From Rhizobium sp. PDO1-076 (GTDB taxonomy: Bacteria; Pseudomonadota; Alphaproteobacteria; Rhizobiales; Rhizobiaceae), in NCBI RefSeq assembly GCF_000247475.1, contig NZ_AHZC01000111.1, positions 1-64,000 of the forward strand: 64,000 bases of DNA. The letters run 5' to 3'. Numbering within the stretch: the stretch's first letter is position 1; each line of letters opens with the position of its first letter. Below the pieces are notes generated by a model. The model saw only the letters and a program-made list of their open reading frames with translations. It did not search any database and was not told where the DNA came from. A program made the translations under genes and the position numbers. This document shows positions 56,970 to 64,000 of the stretch, piece by piece.

Positions 56970-57263
56970 TTACTGACTGGGCGTCTGATTGGCCTGCGGT
57001 AAGGTCTGCGCCGGGCTGTCGTCGGGCGACTGCGGCGCCGTTTCCGTTTGAGCCGGGTTGGGGATGGTCTCCGATTCAATCGAGTTGCCCCACCATTCGG
57101 CGGGAACCCAGACCAGCATGGCGAGGATCAGACCACCGAGCAATACGATCAGGACCGGAAGGCCGCGATTGCCCTGCCGCGCTTCCGTTGCGGTCAAGGG
57201 TTCCGGCTGAAGGCCGCGCGTTCGGCGATCTGTATCGCCTGGCAGATCGGTTCGGCTGCTCAT
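56970..57263 (-). CDS. Small single-pass membrane protein
   Basis: 97 aa. A basic, polar N-terminus, one hydrophobic helix (LPVLIVLLGGLILAMLVWVP) and a Pro/Gln/Thr-rich tail. ATG chosen with GGAG seven bases before it. Between pncB and the dehydrogenase gene, same strand. Unknown function. Confidence 0.7.
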   Translation of the reverse strand: MSSRTDLPGDTDRRTRGLQPEPLTATEARQGNRGLPVLIVLLGGLILAMLVWVPAEWWGNSIESETIPNPAQTETAPQSPDDSPAQTLPQANQTPSQ

Positions 57264-57367
57264 GATCATTCTCCGTTGACGTTCCGAGGCGGTGCTTGCA
57301 GAGCACCGCATTGACCAGAGTAACGGCGGGAATGTCCTTAAGGTTCCGACATGGCGCTGATGACGGC

Positions 57368-58348
57368 TCAGTAGCCCGTCAGGCGGTCGACGACATTCTG
57401 CAGCGGCAGACCGTCTTCAAAACGGGCAATCTGGCTTTCGACATGGCGGAAAAGCGCACTGACTTCCGAGGATGCGGCGGCATGCGGGGTAACGATGACA
57501 TTGCCCATATCCCAGAGCGGGTTATCGCCGGACAGGGGCTCCTGCTCGAAGACATCAAGGGAGGCTGCCTTCAACGTTCCATCCTTGAGGCAGGCGACAA
57601 GATCCGTCTCGACCTGGCTGCCACCTCGCCCTGCGTTCAGAAACACCGGACCGCCGAGGGCACCATTACGATTGAGTTTCGAAAACAGCGCGCGGCCATA
57701 GACGCCGCGGGTCTCGGCGGTCAGAGGTAGAAGGCCGACGAGGATATCGGTGCGTCCCAGAAAGTCATCCAGGCCGTCAGCGTCATAGGTTTCGATCCCG
57801 GCGATCTGCTTTGGCCGACGCGACCAGCCGATGACATTGAAGCCCATCACCTTCAACTTGGCGACGGAATCCTGACCGAGCACGCCCAGCCCCATGACGC
57901 CCACGGTGACGTCGCAGGCTTCCGGCTGGCCGGCGAGTTCATTCCAGTGATGGTCGCGCTGTTGGCGCGCATAGGTCAGTGTCTGGCGAAGATGGCTGAG
58001 GCATTGCAGCACGACCCATTCGCTCATGCGATCGGTGAGGCTGCGATCGACGAAGCGGACGATGGGCAGGTCCGGCAGTTCATAGGTGGTCAGGATGTGG
58101 TCGACGCCGGCGCCACCGGAGAAGATCGCCTTCAGGCCCTTTGCCTTTTCGAAAAGGGCAGGATCCGGCTTCCAGACGACGGCATAGGCGGCCGTGCCCA
58201 GATCACGCTCTGCATTGGCCGGATCGGCCATGTCGATGATCTCGCGATCGGCAAAGGCGTTGCGCAATGCCTTGACGACGCTTTCACGCTGGAACTTCAG
58301 ATCGATGATGACAGGGCACTTGGAAGATACGGGGTTCTTGGAAGACAT
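57368..58348 (-). CDS. 2-hydroxyacid dehydrogenase (glyoxylate/hydroxypyruvate reductase A type)
   Basis: 326 aa NAD(P)-dependent oxidoreductase. NAD motif VGVMGLGVLGQDSVAKLK, RGGSQVETDLVACLKDG with the substrate Arg, DVFEQEPLSGDNPLW (Glu) and NVIVTPHAAA (catalytic His). Similar to GhrA. 10 bp after the yejF-like gene, so it may be read from the same transcript. Confidence 0.88.
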   Translation of the reverse strand: MSSKNPVSSKCPVIIDLKFQRESVVKALRNAFADREIIDMADPANAERDLGTAAYAVVWKPDPALFEKAKGLKAIFSGGAGVDHILTTYELPDLPIVRFVDRSLTDRMSEWVVLQCLSHLRQTLTYARQQRDHHWNELAGQPEACDVTVGVMGLGVLGQDSVAKLKVMGFNVIGWSRRPKQIAGIETYDADGLDDFLGRTDILVGLLPLTAETRGVYGRALFSKLNRNGALGGPVFLNAGRGGSQVETDLVACLKDGTLKAASLDVFEQEPLSGDNPLWDMGNVIVTPHAAASSEVSALFRHVESQIARFEDGLPLQNVVDRLTGY

Positions 58349-58358
58349 GCGATTCCCA

Positions 58359-59987
58359 CTACTGGCGGATGCCGCCGATTTCGACGGCTTCGAGATTGAA
58401 GGCAGCGGCCATCAAGGCTGTGGTGTAATCGGCCTTGGGCGCGGCAAAGACTTCGGCGGCCGGTCCCTTTTCGACAACCTTTCCGGCGCGCATGACAATG
58501 ATTTCATTGGCCAGCGCCTTCACCACCCGCAGATCGTGGCTAATGAAGAGATAGGCGAGATCATGTTTCTTCTGCAGGTCACGCAGCAGATCGACGACCT
58601 GGGCCTGCACCGTCATGTCGAGCGCCGAGGTTGGCTCGTCGAGCATGACAAACCGTGGCTTCAGCACCATGGCGCGGGCAATGGCGATACGCTGGCGCTG
58701 ACCGCCGGAGAATTCGTGCGGGTAACGCCAGCGGGTTTGGGGATCGAGCCCGACCTCGTCCAGCGCCCAGCAGACACGGGCATCGCGCTCATCGGCCGAG
58801 AGCGCGCGTTCATGCACCTTCAGCCCCTCGGCAATGATCTCGCCAACCGACATGCGCGGGCTGAGCGAGCCGAACGGATCCTGGAAAACGACCTGGAGCC
58901 GATCCCTGAACGGCCGCATCTCGCGATAGGAGAAGCCGTCGATGTCATGGCCGATAAAGCTGATGCGCCCCTTGGAGGAAATCAGGCGCGCCAGCGCCAG
59001 ACCGAGCGTGGTCTTGCCGGAGCCGGATTCGCCGACGACGCCGAGGGTCTGGCCGGCGCGCAGGGTAAGATCGATGCCGTCCACGGCTTTGACATGGTCG
59101 ACCGTCTTGCGCAGGAAGCCCGACTTGATCGGGAACCAGACGCGGATGTCGTCCCCCTGCATGATCACCGGCTTTTCGGCATCAATCGCCGGCGGCTCGC
59201 CACGCGGCTCCGAGCCAAGCAATTTCTTCGTGTAGTCGTGCTGCGGACGCTCGAAGATTTCCTCGACCGGGCCGGTCTCGACGATCTTTCCCTTGGTCAT
59301 GACGCAGACACGATCGGCGAATTTGCGCACGATGCCGAGGTCATGGGTGATGAACAGCATGGACATGCCGTGTTCCGTCTTCAGCCGGCCGAGAAGCTCG
59401 AGGATCTGCGCCTGCACAGTGACATCAAGCGCGGTGGTCGGCTCGTCGGCGATCAGCAGCTTCGGTCGGTTGGCCAGCGCCATGGCGATCATCACGCGCT
59501 GGCGCTGGCCGCCGGACAGTTCATGTGGAAAGGCATTCAGGCGTTTCTCCGGCTCACGGATGCCGACCTGGTTGAGCAATTCCAGAATGCGGGCGCGGGC
59601 CGCGCTACCCGTCATGGCCTGGTGCAATTCCAGTATTTCGCCGATCTGCCGCTCAATCGTGTGCAGCGGATTGAGCGAGGTCATCGGCTCCTGAAAGATC
59701 ATGGTGATATCGTTGCCGCGCACCGCCCTGAGCTCGGCCACGGATGCAGTCATCAGATCGCGCCCCTCGAACAGGATCGATCCCGACGGATGGCTGGCGG
59801 ACGGATAGGGCAGGAGCTTGAGGATCGATGCTGCGGACACCGACTTGCCGGAACCGGATTCGCCGACAAGCGCCACGACTTCGCCCTTGCCAATATCGAA
59901 GGAGATGTGATCGACGGCCAGGCTCTGTTGGCCACCCTGGTGGAAAGCGACGGAGAGATCGCGAACGGAGAGAAGGGGATCGGTCAT
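58359..59987 (-). CDS. yejF: Peptide ABC transporter ATP-binding protein YejF, two ABC domains
   Basis: 542 aa. Two full ATPase domains: Walker A GESGSGKSVSAASIL and GESGSGKTTLGLAL, signatures LSGGQRQRVMIAMAL and FSGGQRQRIAIARAM, Walker B LLIADEPTTALDV and FVMLDEPTSALDM. Powers the YejABE importer of peptides (microcin C in E. coli). The ATG overlaps the stop of the PIN toxin gene (ATGA); in a standard yej operon yejE would be next. Confidence 0.92.
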   Translation of the reverse strand: MTDPLLSVRDLSVAFHQGGQQSLAVDHISFDIGKGEVVALVGESGSGKSVSAASILKLLPYPSASHPSGSILFEGRDLMTASVAELRAVRGNDITMIFQEPMTSLNPLHTIERQIGEILELHQAMTGSAARARILELLNQVGIREPEKRLNAFPHELSGGQRQRVMIAMALANRPKLLIADEPTTALDVTVQAQILELLGRLKTEHGMSMLFITHDLGIVRKFADRVCVMTKGKIVETGPVEEIFERPQHDYTKKLLGSEPRGEPPAIDAEKPVIMQGDDIRVWFPIKSGFLRKTVDHVKAVDGIDLTLRAGQTLGVVGESGSGKTTLGLALARLISSKGRISFIGHDIDGFSYREMRPFRDRLQVVFQDPFGSLSPRMSVGEIIAEGLKVHERALSADERDARVCWALDEVGLDPQTRWRYPHEFSGGQRQRIAIARAMVLKPRFVMLDEPTSALDMTVQAQVVDLLRDLQKKHDLAYLFISHDLRVVKALANEIIVMRAGKVVEKGPAAEVFAAPKADYTTALMAAAFNLEAVEIGGIRQ

Positions 59988-60487
59988 GCGGACAGGCTTT
60001 CGATCAGGGATGTGAGTGTCGGTTCATCGGGGTGAACAACGGAGAGTGTGGCGATGCCAGGTAGCGAATCGTGCCGATGGTGCCGCACCTCATAGCTGTC
60101 ACGTATCCCTCGATCGTCGGTTAGAAAATGCGAGCAGCCCTGCCCAATCGCACTCGACAGGTGAATGGCGTCGGGAAGTTTGAGATGTCCGTATTGCGCC
60201 CGAAGAACTGCAGCGTGGTATAGGACATCTCGGTCTACCGGCCGCAGATCCAGCCATTCACTGGGTTGTGTCAGTGAATCGTACTTGAGGATAAGAGACT
60301 CGTCCTGTTCCCGATAGGGCTTTACCAGCAGTTCGGAGAGGGTCAATTCACTCGTCGCAAAACGAGGCTGTGAATCAGAAGGTTGACCCGCCAAAAGTGC
60401 GACGAGCCGTTGCTGCGTCTCATGGGTCTTTTCGGCCAACATGATGAACACGTTCGTGTCCAGATAGACACGTTTAACAGCTGTCAT
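59984..60487 (-). CDS. PIN-domain toxin (VapC-like)
   Basis: 167 aa. Acid residues of a PIN nuclease: VYLDTNVFIMLAEK (Asp), ELTLSELLVKP (Glu), LKLPDAIHLSSA (Asp) and FLTDDRGIRD. Probably a ribonuclease held in check by the preceding gene's product, with which its start overlaps as ATGA. Its stop overlaps yejF by 4 bp. It sits inside the yej operon. Confidence 0.88.
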   Translation of the reverse strand: MTAVKRVYLDTNVFIMLAEKTHETQQRLVALLAGQPSDSQPRFATSELTLSELLVKPYREQDESLILKYDSLTQPSEWLDLRPVDRDVLYHAAVLRAQYGHLKLPDAIHLSSAIGQGCSHFLTDDRGIRDSYEVRHHRHDSLPGIATLSVVHPDEPTLTSLIESLSA

Positions 60488-60744
60488 TCGTCGTCCCATT
60501 CGTCACGAAGGGCGCGAATGCGCGATACAGCTTCGCCAATATTCGGGTCAGTCGTCCGTCCGCGGCGGAATTGCTCGAGATCGTCAAGTGTCTCTTGAAT
60601 CGAACGTTTCTTGAGAGGTTCCTCAGGCTTTGCCGCGGCTTCCACCTCGATCACGACACGCACCGTCGCCTGATCGTCTAACCCTTCTCGCAGGTCGGCG
60701 GGCAGGTTCTCAACCGGGTAGTGATCGCGCACGATCTTGTTCAT
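60484..60744 (-). CDS. Antitoxin of the PIN module
   Basis: 86 aa from the ATG that gives MNKIVRDHYPVENLPADL. The rest is acidic and helical (SIQETLDDLEQFRRGRTTDP, AVSRIRALRDEWDDE). It resembles short antitoxins paired with PIN toxins; the DNA-binding part is expected in the N-terminal half (VRDHYPVENL). 67 bp after yejE; longer upstream frame is a shadow. Confidence 0.8.
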   Translation of the reverse strand: MNKIVRDHYPVENLPADLREGLDDQATVRVVIEVEAAAKPEEPLKKRSIQETLDDLEQFRRGRTTDPNIGEAVSRIRALRDEWDDE

Positions 60745-60811
60745 CGCAGTGGCCTCGTCGGACAACCTGCGTTCATCCTGCCACAGGATCGCTGAAAAGA
60801 CGAACCGCCCG

Positions 60812-61954
60812 TCATCGGAACGTCTTCCGCGGATCGAAGGCGTCGCGCACAGCTTCGCCGACAAAGATCAGCAGCGACAGCATGATCGACATGGTGAAGA
60901 AGGCGGTGAGGCCGAGCCACGGCGCTTGGAGATTGCGCTTGCCCTGTGCGATCAGTTCGCCGAGCGATGGTGAGCCGGGCGGCATGCCGAAGCCGAGGAA
61001 GTCGAGCGAGGTCAGCGTGGTGATCGAGCCTGACAGGATGAAGGGCAGGAAGGTCAAGGTTGCCACCATGGCATTGGGCAGCAGGTGTCGGAACATGATG
61101 GTCCAGTTGCCGACGCCGAGTGCGCGCGCCGCATTCACATATTCGAAGTTTCGCGCCCGCAGGAATTCGGCCCGGACGATGCCGACGAAACCCACCCAGG
61201 AAAACAGCAGCATGATGCCGAGCAGGACGAAGAAGCCGGGCGGCAGGATGGCCGCGATGATCAGCAGGATGTAGAGCACCGGCATCGACGACCAGATCTC
61301 GATGAAGCGCTGCATCAACAGGTCGGTCCAGCCGCCGAAATAACCCTGCACGGCGCCGGCTGTGACCCCGATCAGCGCGGACGCGATGGTGAGTGCCAGA
61401 CCGAACAGGATCGAAATGCGAAAACCGTAGATCATCCGGGCCGTGACGTCGCGCGCCTGGTCGTCGGTGCCGAGCCAGTTCATATTGCCGAGCACGCAGC
61501 CCGGATCTTCGGCCTTCAGCGGATAGGCCGCGCAACGGGTTTCCTTGTCCATCAGCCAGAAAGGCGGCGTGGGGGCCGAATGCGGGATCTCGGAATTGAC
61601 CGTGCGGTAGGAATAGCGGATCGGCGGCCAGAGCATCCAGCCATTGGCATTGATCTCGTCGGCGATGAACGGCGAGCGATAGTCGGTGACGGCGAGGAAG
61701 CCGCCGAACTTTTCCTCCGGATAGTCGACGACCACCGGAAACAGGATCTCGCCCTTGTAGGAGGCGATGACCGGCCGGTCGTTGGCGATGAATTCGGCGA
61801 ACAGACTGAGCAGGAACAGGATCATGAAGATCCAGAACGACCATAGACCGCGGCGATTGGCCTTGAAATTTTCCAGGCGGCGGCGATTGGTCGGCGACAG
61901 AAAGGGCTTGCGCGGCGGCACGGCAACGGAGATGGCGGGTTCGACGGCGGACAT
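60812..61954 (-). CDS. yejE: Peptide ABC transporter permease YejE
   Basis: 380 aa. N-terminal helix after a charged tail, a long periplasmic loop (MNWLGTDDQARDVTARMIYG), and a permease EAA-like motif ARALGVGNWTIMFRHLLPNA, ending with GEAVRDAFDP. Its ATG overlaps the yejB stop by one base. Works with YejB as the membrane channel. Confidence 0.92.
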   Translation of the reverse strand: MSAVEPAISVAVPPRKPFLSPTNRRRLENFKANRRGLWSFWIFMILFLLSLFAEFIANDRPVIASYKGEILFPVVVDYPEEKFGGFLAVTDYRSPFIADEINANGWMLWPPIRYSYRTVNSEIPHSAPTPPFWLMDKETRCAAYPLKAEDPGCVLGNMNWLGTDDQARDVTARMIYGFRISILFGLALTIASALIGVTAGAVQGYFGGWTDLLMQRFIEIWSSMPVLYILLIIAAILPPGFFVLLGIMLLFSWVGFVGIVRAEFLRARNFEYVNAARALGVGNWTIMFRHLLPNAMVATLTFLPFILSGSITTLTSLDFLGFGMPPGSPSLGELIAQGKRNLQAPWLGLTAFFTMSIMLSLLIFVGEAVRDAFDPRKTFR

Positions 61955-63048
61955 CAGACATCCCTCCGGTCGAAATCGATGCGCGGATCGATCCAGGTAT
62001 AGATCAGGTCGGAGATCAGGCCGACGACAAGGCCCATCAGCGAGAAGATATAGAGTGTGGCAAAGACGATCGGATAGTCGCGATTGACCACGGCGAGGTA
62101 ACCGAGACGGCCGAGGCCATCGAGCGAGAAGATGTTTTCGATCAGCAGCGAACCGGTGAAGAAGGCCGAGATGAAGGCGGCCGGAATGCCGGCAATGACG
62201 ATCAGCATGGCGTTGCGGAAGACATGGCCGTAGAGCACCTGACGCTCGCCCAGTCCCTTGGCGCGGGCGGTGACGACATATTGCTTCTTGATCTCGTCGA
62301 TAAAGGAATTCTTGGTCAGCAGCGTCGTCGTGGCAAAGGCCGACAGAAGCAGCGCGATCAAGGGCAGGGTCAAATGCCAAAAGTAGTCAAGGATCTTCTG
62401 CCACCAACTGAGTTCGGAGAAATTGTCCGAGGTCAGGCCGCGCAAGGGGAACCAGTCGAAAAACGATCCGCCGGCAAAGACGACGATTAGCAGGATGCCG
62501 AAGAGGAAGCTTGGGACCGCATAACCGATGACGATGACGCCCGAGGTCCAGACGTCGAAAGTCGAGCCATCCTGAACGGCCTTCTTGATGCCGAGCGGTA
62601 TCGAAATCGCATAGGAGATCAGCAGGACCCAGACGCCGAGCGAGATCGAGACCGGCATCTTTTCGATGATCAGGTCGATCACCGAGGTGTTGCGGAAGAA
62701 GCTTTCGCCGAAATCGAAGCGAATGTAATTCCACATCATTTCGAGGAAACGCTCGAGCGGCGGCTTGTCGAAACCGAACTGCTTCTCGAGCTTGGCGATC
62801 AGCTCCGGGTCGAGACCCTGAGCGCCACGATAGCGCGCGCCGCCCTCGTCTCCACCCATCTGCTGGTTCAGCATGTCGCCGCCGCCGGAGAGCCTGGCAT
62901 CGGCGCTGTCGCCCTGGCCGCTGAGCTGGGCAATCACCTGTTCCACCGGGCCTCCGGGGGCAAACTGGATGACGGCGAAGGAGATGCCCATAATGCCGAT
63001 GATCGTCGGGATCATCAGCAGAAGCCGGCGGAAAATATAGGCTGTCAT
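61954..63048 (-). CDS. yejB: Peptide ABC transporter permease YejB
   Basis: 364 aa. [20 protein letters not shown] start typical of DppB/YejB, a large loop, permease motif [20 protein letters not shown] and [20 protein letters not shown]. Its insert [20 protein letters not shown] is a YejB-specific addition in the N-terminal loop. 143 bp after yejA. Confidence 0.92.
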   Translation of the reverse strand: MTAYIFRRLLLMIPTIIGIMGISFAVIQFAPGGPVEQVIAQLSGQGDSADARLSGGGDMLNQQMGGDEGGARYRGAQGLDPELIAKLEKQFGFDKPPLERFLEMMWNYIRFDFGESFFRNTSVIDLIIEKMPVSISLGVWVLLISYAISIPLGIKKAVQDGSTFDVWTSGVIVIGYAVPSFLFGILLIVVFAGGSFFDWFPLRGLTSDNFSELSWWQKILDYFWHLTLPLIALLLSAFATTTLLTKNSFIDEIKKQYVVTARAKGLGERQVLYGHVFRNAMLIVIAGIPAAFISAFFTGSLLIENIFSLDGLGRLGYLAVVNRDYPIVFATLYIFSLMGLVVGLISDLIYTWIDPRIDFDRRDV

Positions 63049-63191
63049 GGAACGCGCCTCATCGCGGACTTTCTGCCGCTGTCAAACCACAGTCCCTGTC
63101 TGTCAGCCAATCCGTCGGCCCTCCTGCAAAAGCGATTCGCCCTATTCATCCTTGATAGCCAGCTTCGGCGCACAAGTCCCGCTGATTAACA

Positions 63192-64000
63192 TCATGGCGA
63201 CTTCGACCACCAGATGGAGGGAAAGCCGATGCCATAAGTGGGCAATTCGGCGTGATCGAACTTGTCCCAATAGGCGATGCGCGAGGACCGCAGCGTATAA
63301 GTGGGCAAGGTGTAATTGCTGGCGAGCAAGACACGGTCGAGCGCCTTGACCGTCGGGATCAGGGTGTCGCGATCCTTGGCGAAAATGATCTGGTTGATCA
63401 GCTTGTCGATCCCGGGGTCGGAAATACCGGCATAATTGCGCGATCCCGGCTGATCGACGGACTTCGAGCCCCAGTAGTCGCGCTGCTCGTTGCCCGGATT
63501 GAGGCTCTGCGCCCAGCCGAGATAGATCACGTCATAGTCGAAGCTGCGGACGCGGTTCGCATATTGGGCCGAATCGACGGTTCGGACATTGGCCTGGATA
63601 CCGATCTTGCGAAGATTGTCGGCGAAGGGAATGGCAACACGCTCGATGGTCGGACCATTCAACAGGATCTCGAACTGCAACGGGGCACCGGTCGCGGCCA
63701 GCACCATCTTGCCGTTGCGCAATTCGTAGCCGGCTTCCTTCAACAATGCGAGCGCCTGGCGCAGATTATCGCGCAGCTTTGCGCCGTCGCCGCCGACCGG
63801 GTTCTTGTATTCCTGCGTGAGGACTTCCGGCGCGACGTCGCTGCCCAGACCTTTGAGGATCTCCAGTTCCTTGCCTTCGGGCAGACCCTTGGAGGCCAGT
63901 TCGGAGCCGTAGAAATAGCTGTCGATGCGCTTGTATTGATCGAAGAAGATTGTCCTGTTCAATTCCTCGAAATCAAACGCGTAGTTCAGGGCCTTTCGCA
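63192..64000 (-). CDS. yejA: Peptide ABC transporter substrate-binding protein YejA (5' end outside window)
   Basis: Partial: the frame is open to the end of the window (RKALNYAFDFEELNRTIFF at its edge), so the start lies past base 64000. The visible 269 residues are the C-terminal part of an SBP_bac_5 protein: FYGSELASKGLPEG, FEILLNGPTIERVAIPFADN and FDYDVIYLGWAQSLNPGNEQ. Binds peptides in the periplasm for YejBEF. A TTG inside the frame is not a real start. Confidence 0.92.
   Translation of the reverse strand, partial: RKALNYAFDFEELNRTIFFDQYKRIDSYFYGSELASKGLPEGKELEILKGLGSDVAPEVLTQEYKNPVGGDGAKLRDNLRQALALLKEAGYELRNGKMVLAATGAPLQFEILLNGPTIERVAIPFADNLRKIGIQANVRTVDSAQYANRVRSFDYDVIYLGWAQSLNPGNEQRDYWGSKSVDQPGSRNYAGISDPGIDKLINQIIFAKDRDTLIPTVKALDRVLLASNYTLPTYTLRSSRIAYWDKFDHAELPTYGIGFPSIWWSKSP

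Noticed and set aside
58194-60035. 613-aa plus-strand frame opposite yejF
   Set aside because: Mirror of an ABC ATPase gene with full Walker motifs on the minus strand; typical high-GC antisense frame.

Overview
The window reads as a chromosomal segment of an alphaproteobacterium of the Rhizobiaceae (Rhizobium / Agrobacterium / Allorhizobium type). The grounds are high GC, many ATGA/GTGA gene overlaps, BA14K and DUF992 proteins, a rhizobial-style Flp/Tad (cpa/ctp) pilus locus, and interspersed palindromes of the kind common between rhizobial genes. The genus is an inference; there is no rRNA here to fix it.

Layout. 0-16.4 kb is mostly ordinary chromosome: a CRTAC1-like FG-GAP lipoprotein downstream of a vanadium-haloperoxidase-like enzyme, a LysE exporter, a class-I glutamine amidotransferase, DoxX, a SelT/SelW-type thioredoxin-fold protein, a BA14K protein, tRNA-Leu(CAG), an aminopeptidase / MarR-like / NlpC-P60 group, a TadD-like lipoprotein, a YigZ/IMPACT protein, an FtsK translocase without visible membrane helices, and a DUF992 protein. 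16.7-22.2 kb is one gene for a protein of about 1,820 residues made almost wholly of an eight-residue repeat, organised in a 408-bp (136-residue, 17-octad) super-period. 22.9-29.95 kb is an accessory block: a small protein and an XRE regulator, then an operon on the minus strand reading SARP-type regulator, 143-aa unknown protein, YcaO cyclodehydratase/thioamidase homologue, TfuA protein, and a protein-arginine-deiminase-like enzyme. The last three genes overlap by 4 bp each. This looks like an uncharacterised peptide- or protein-modifying (RiPP-like) system and is the main candidate for something new.

30-43.1 kb holds tRNA-Ser(GGA), MsrA, and a complete nucleoside uptake and salvage region. 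On the plus strand are a BMP-type ABC transporter (binding protein, double ATPase, two permeases), cytidine deaminase, purine nucleoside phosphorylase, deoC and deoA. On the minus strand are deoB, adenosine deaminase and upp. Imported nucleosides are deaminated, cleaved to base and (deoxy)ribose-1-phosphate, the sugar is isomerised by DeoB and split by DeoC, and uracil is recovered by Upp. 43.2-54.5 kb is the Flp/Tad pilus locus: two TadE-like pseudopilins and a CpaC-N-domain protein on the minus strand, then pilin, CpaA, B, C, D, E, F, TadB and TadC on the plus strand.

54.5-64 kb carries a 51-aa ORF and a CoxG/SRPBCC protein bracketed by two direct copies of an interspersed repeat, then pncB, a small membrane protein, a 2-hydroxyacid dehydrogenase, and a yejABEF peptide ABC transporter operon. 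A PIN toxin-antitoxin pair is inserted between yejE and yejF and keeps a 4-bp ATGA overlap with yejF. yejA runs off the end of the window. No rRNA, CRISPR array, transposase or phage gene was seen.
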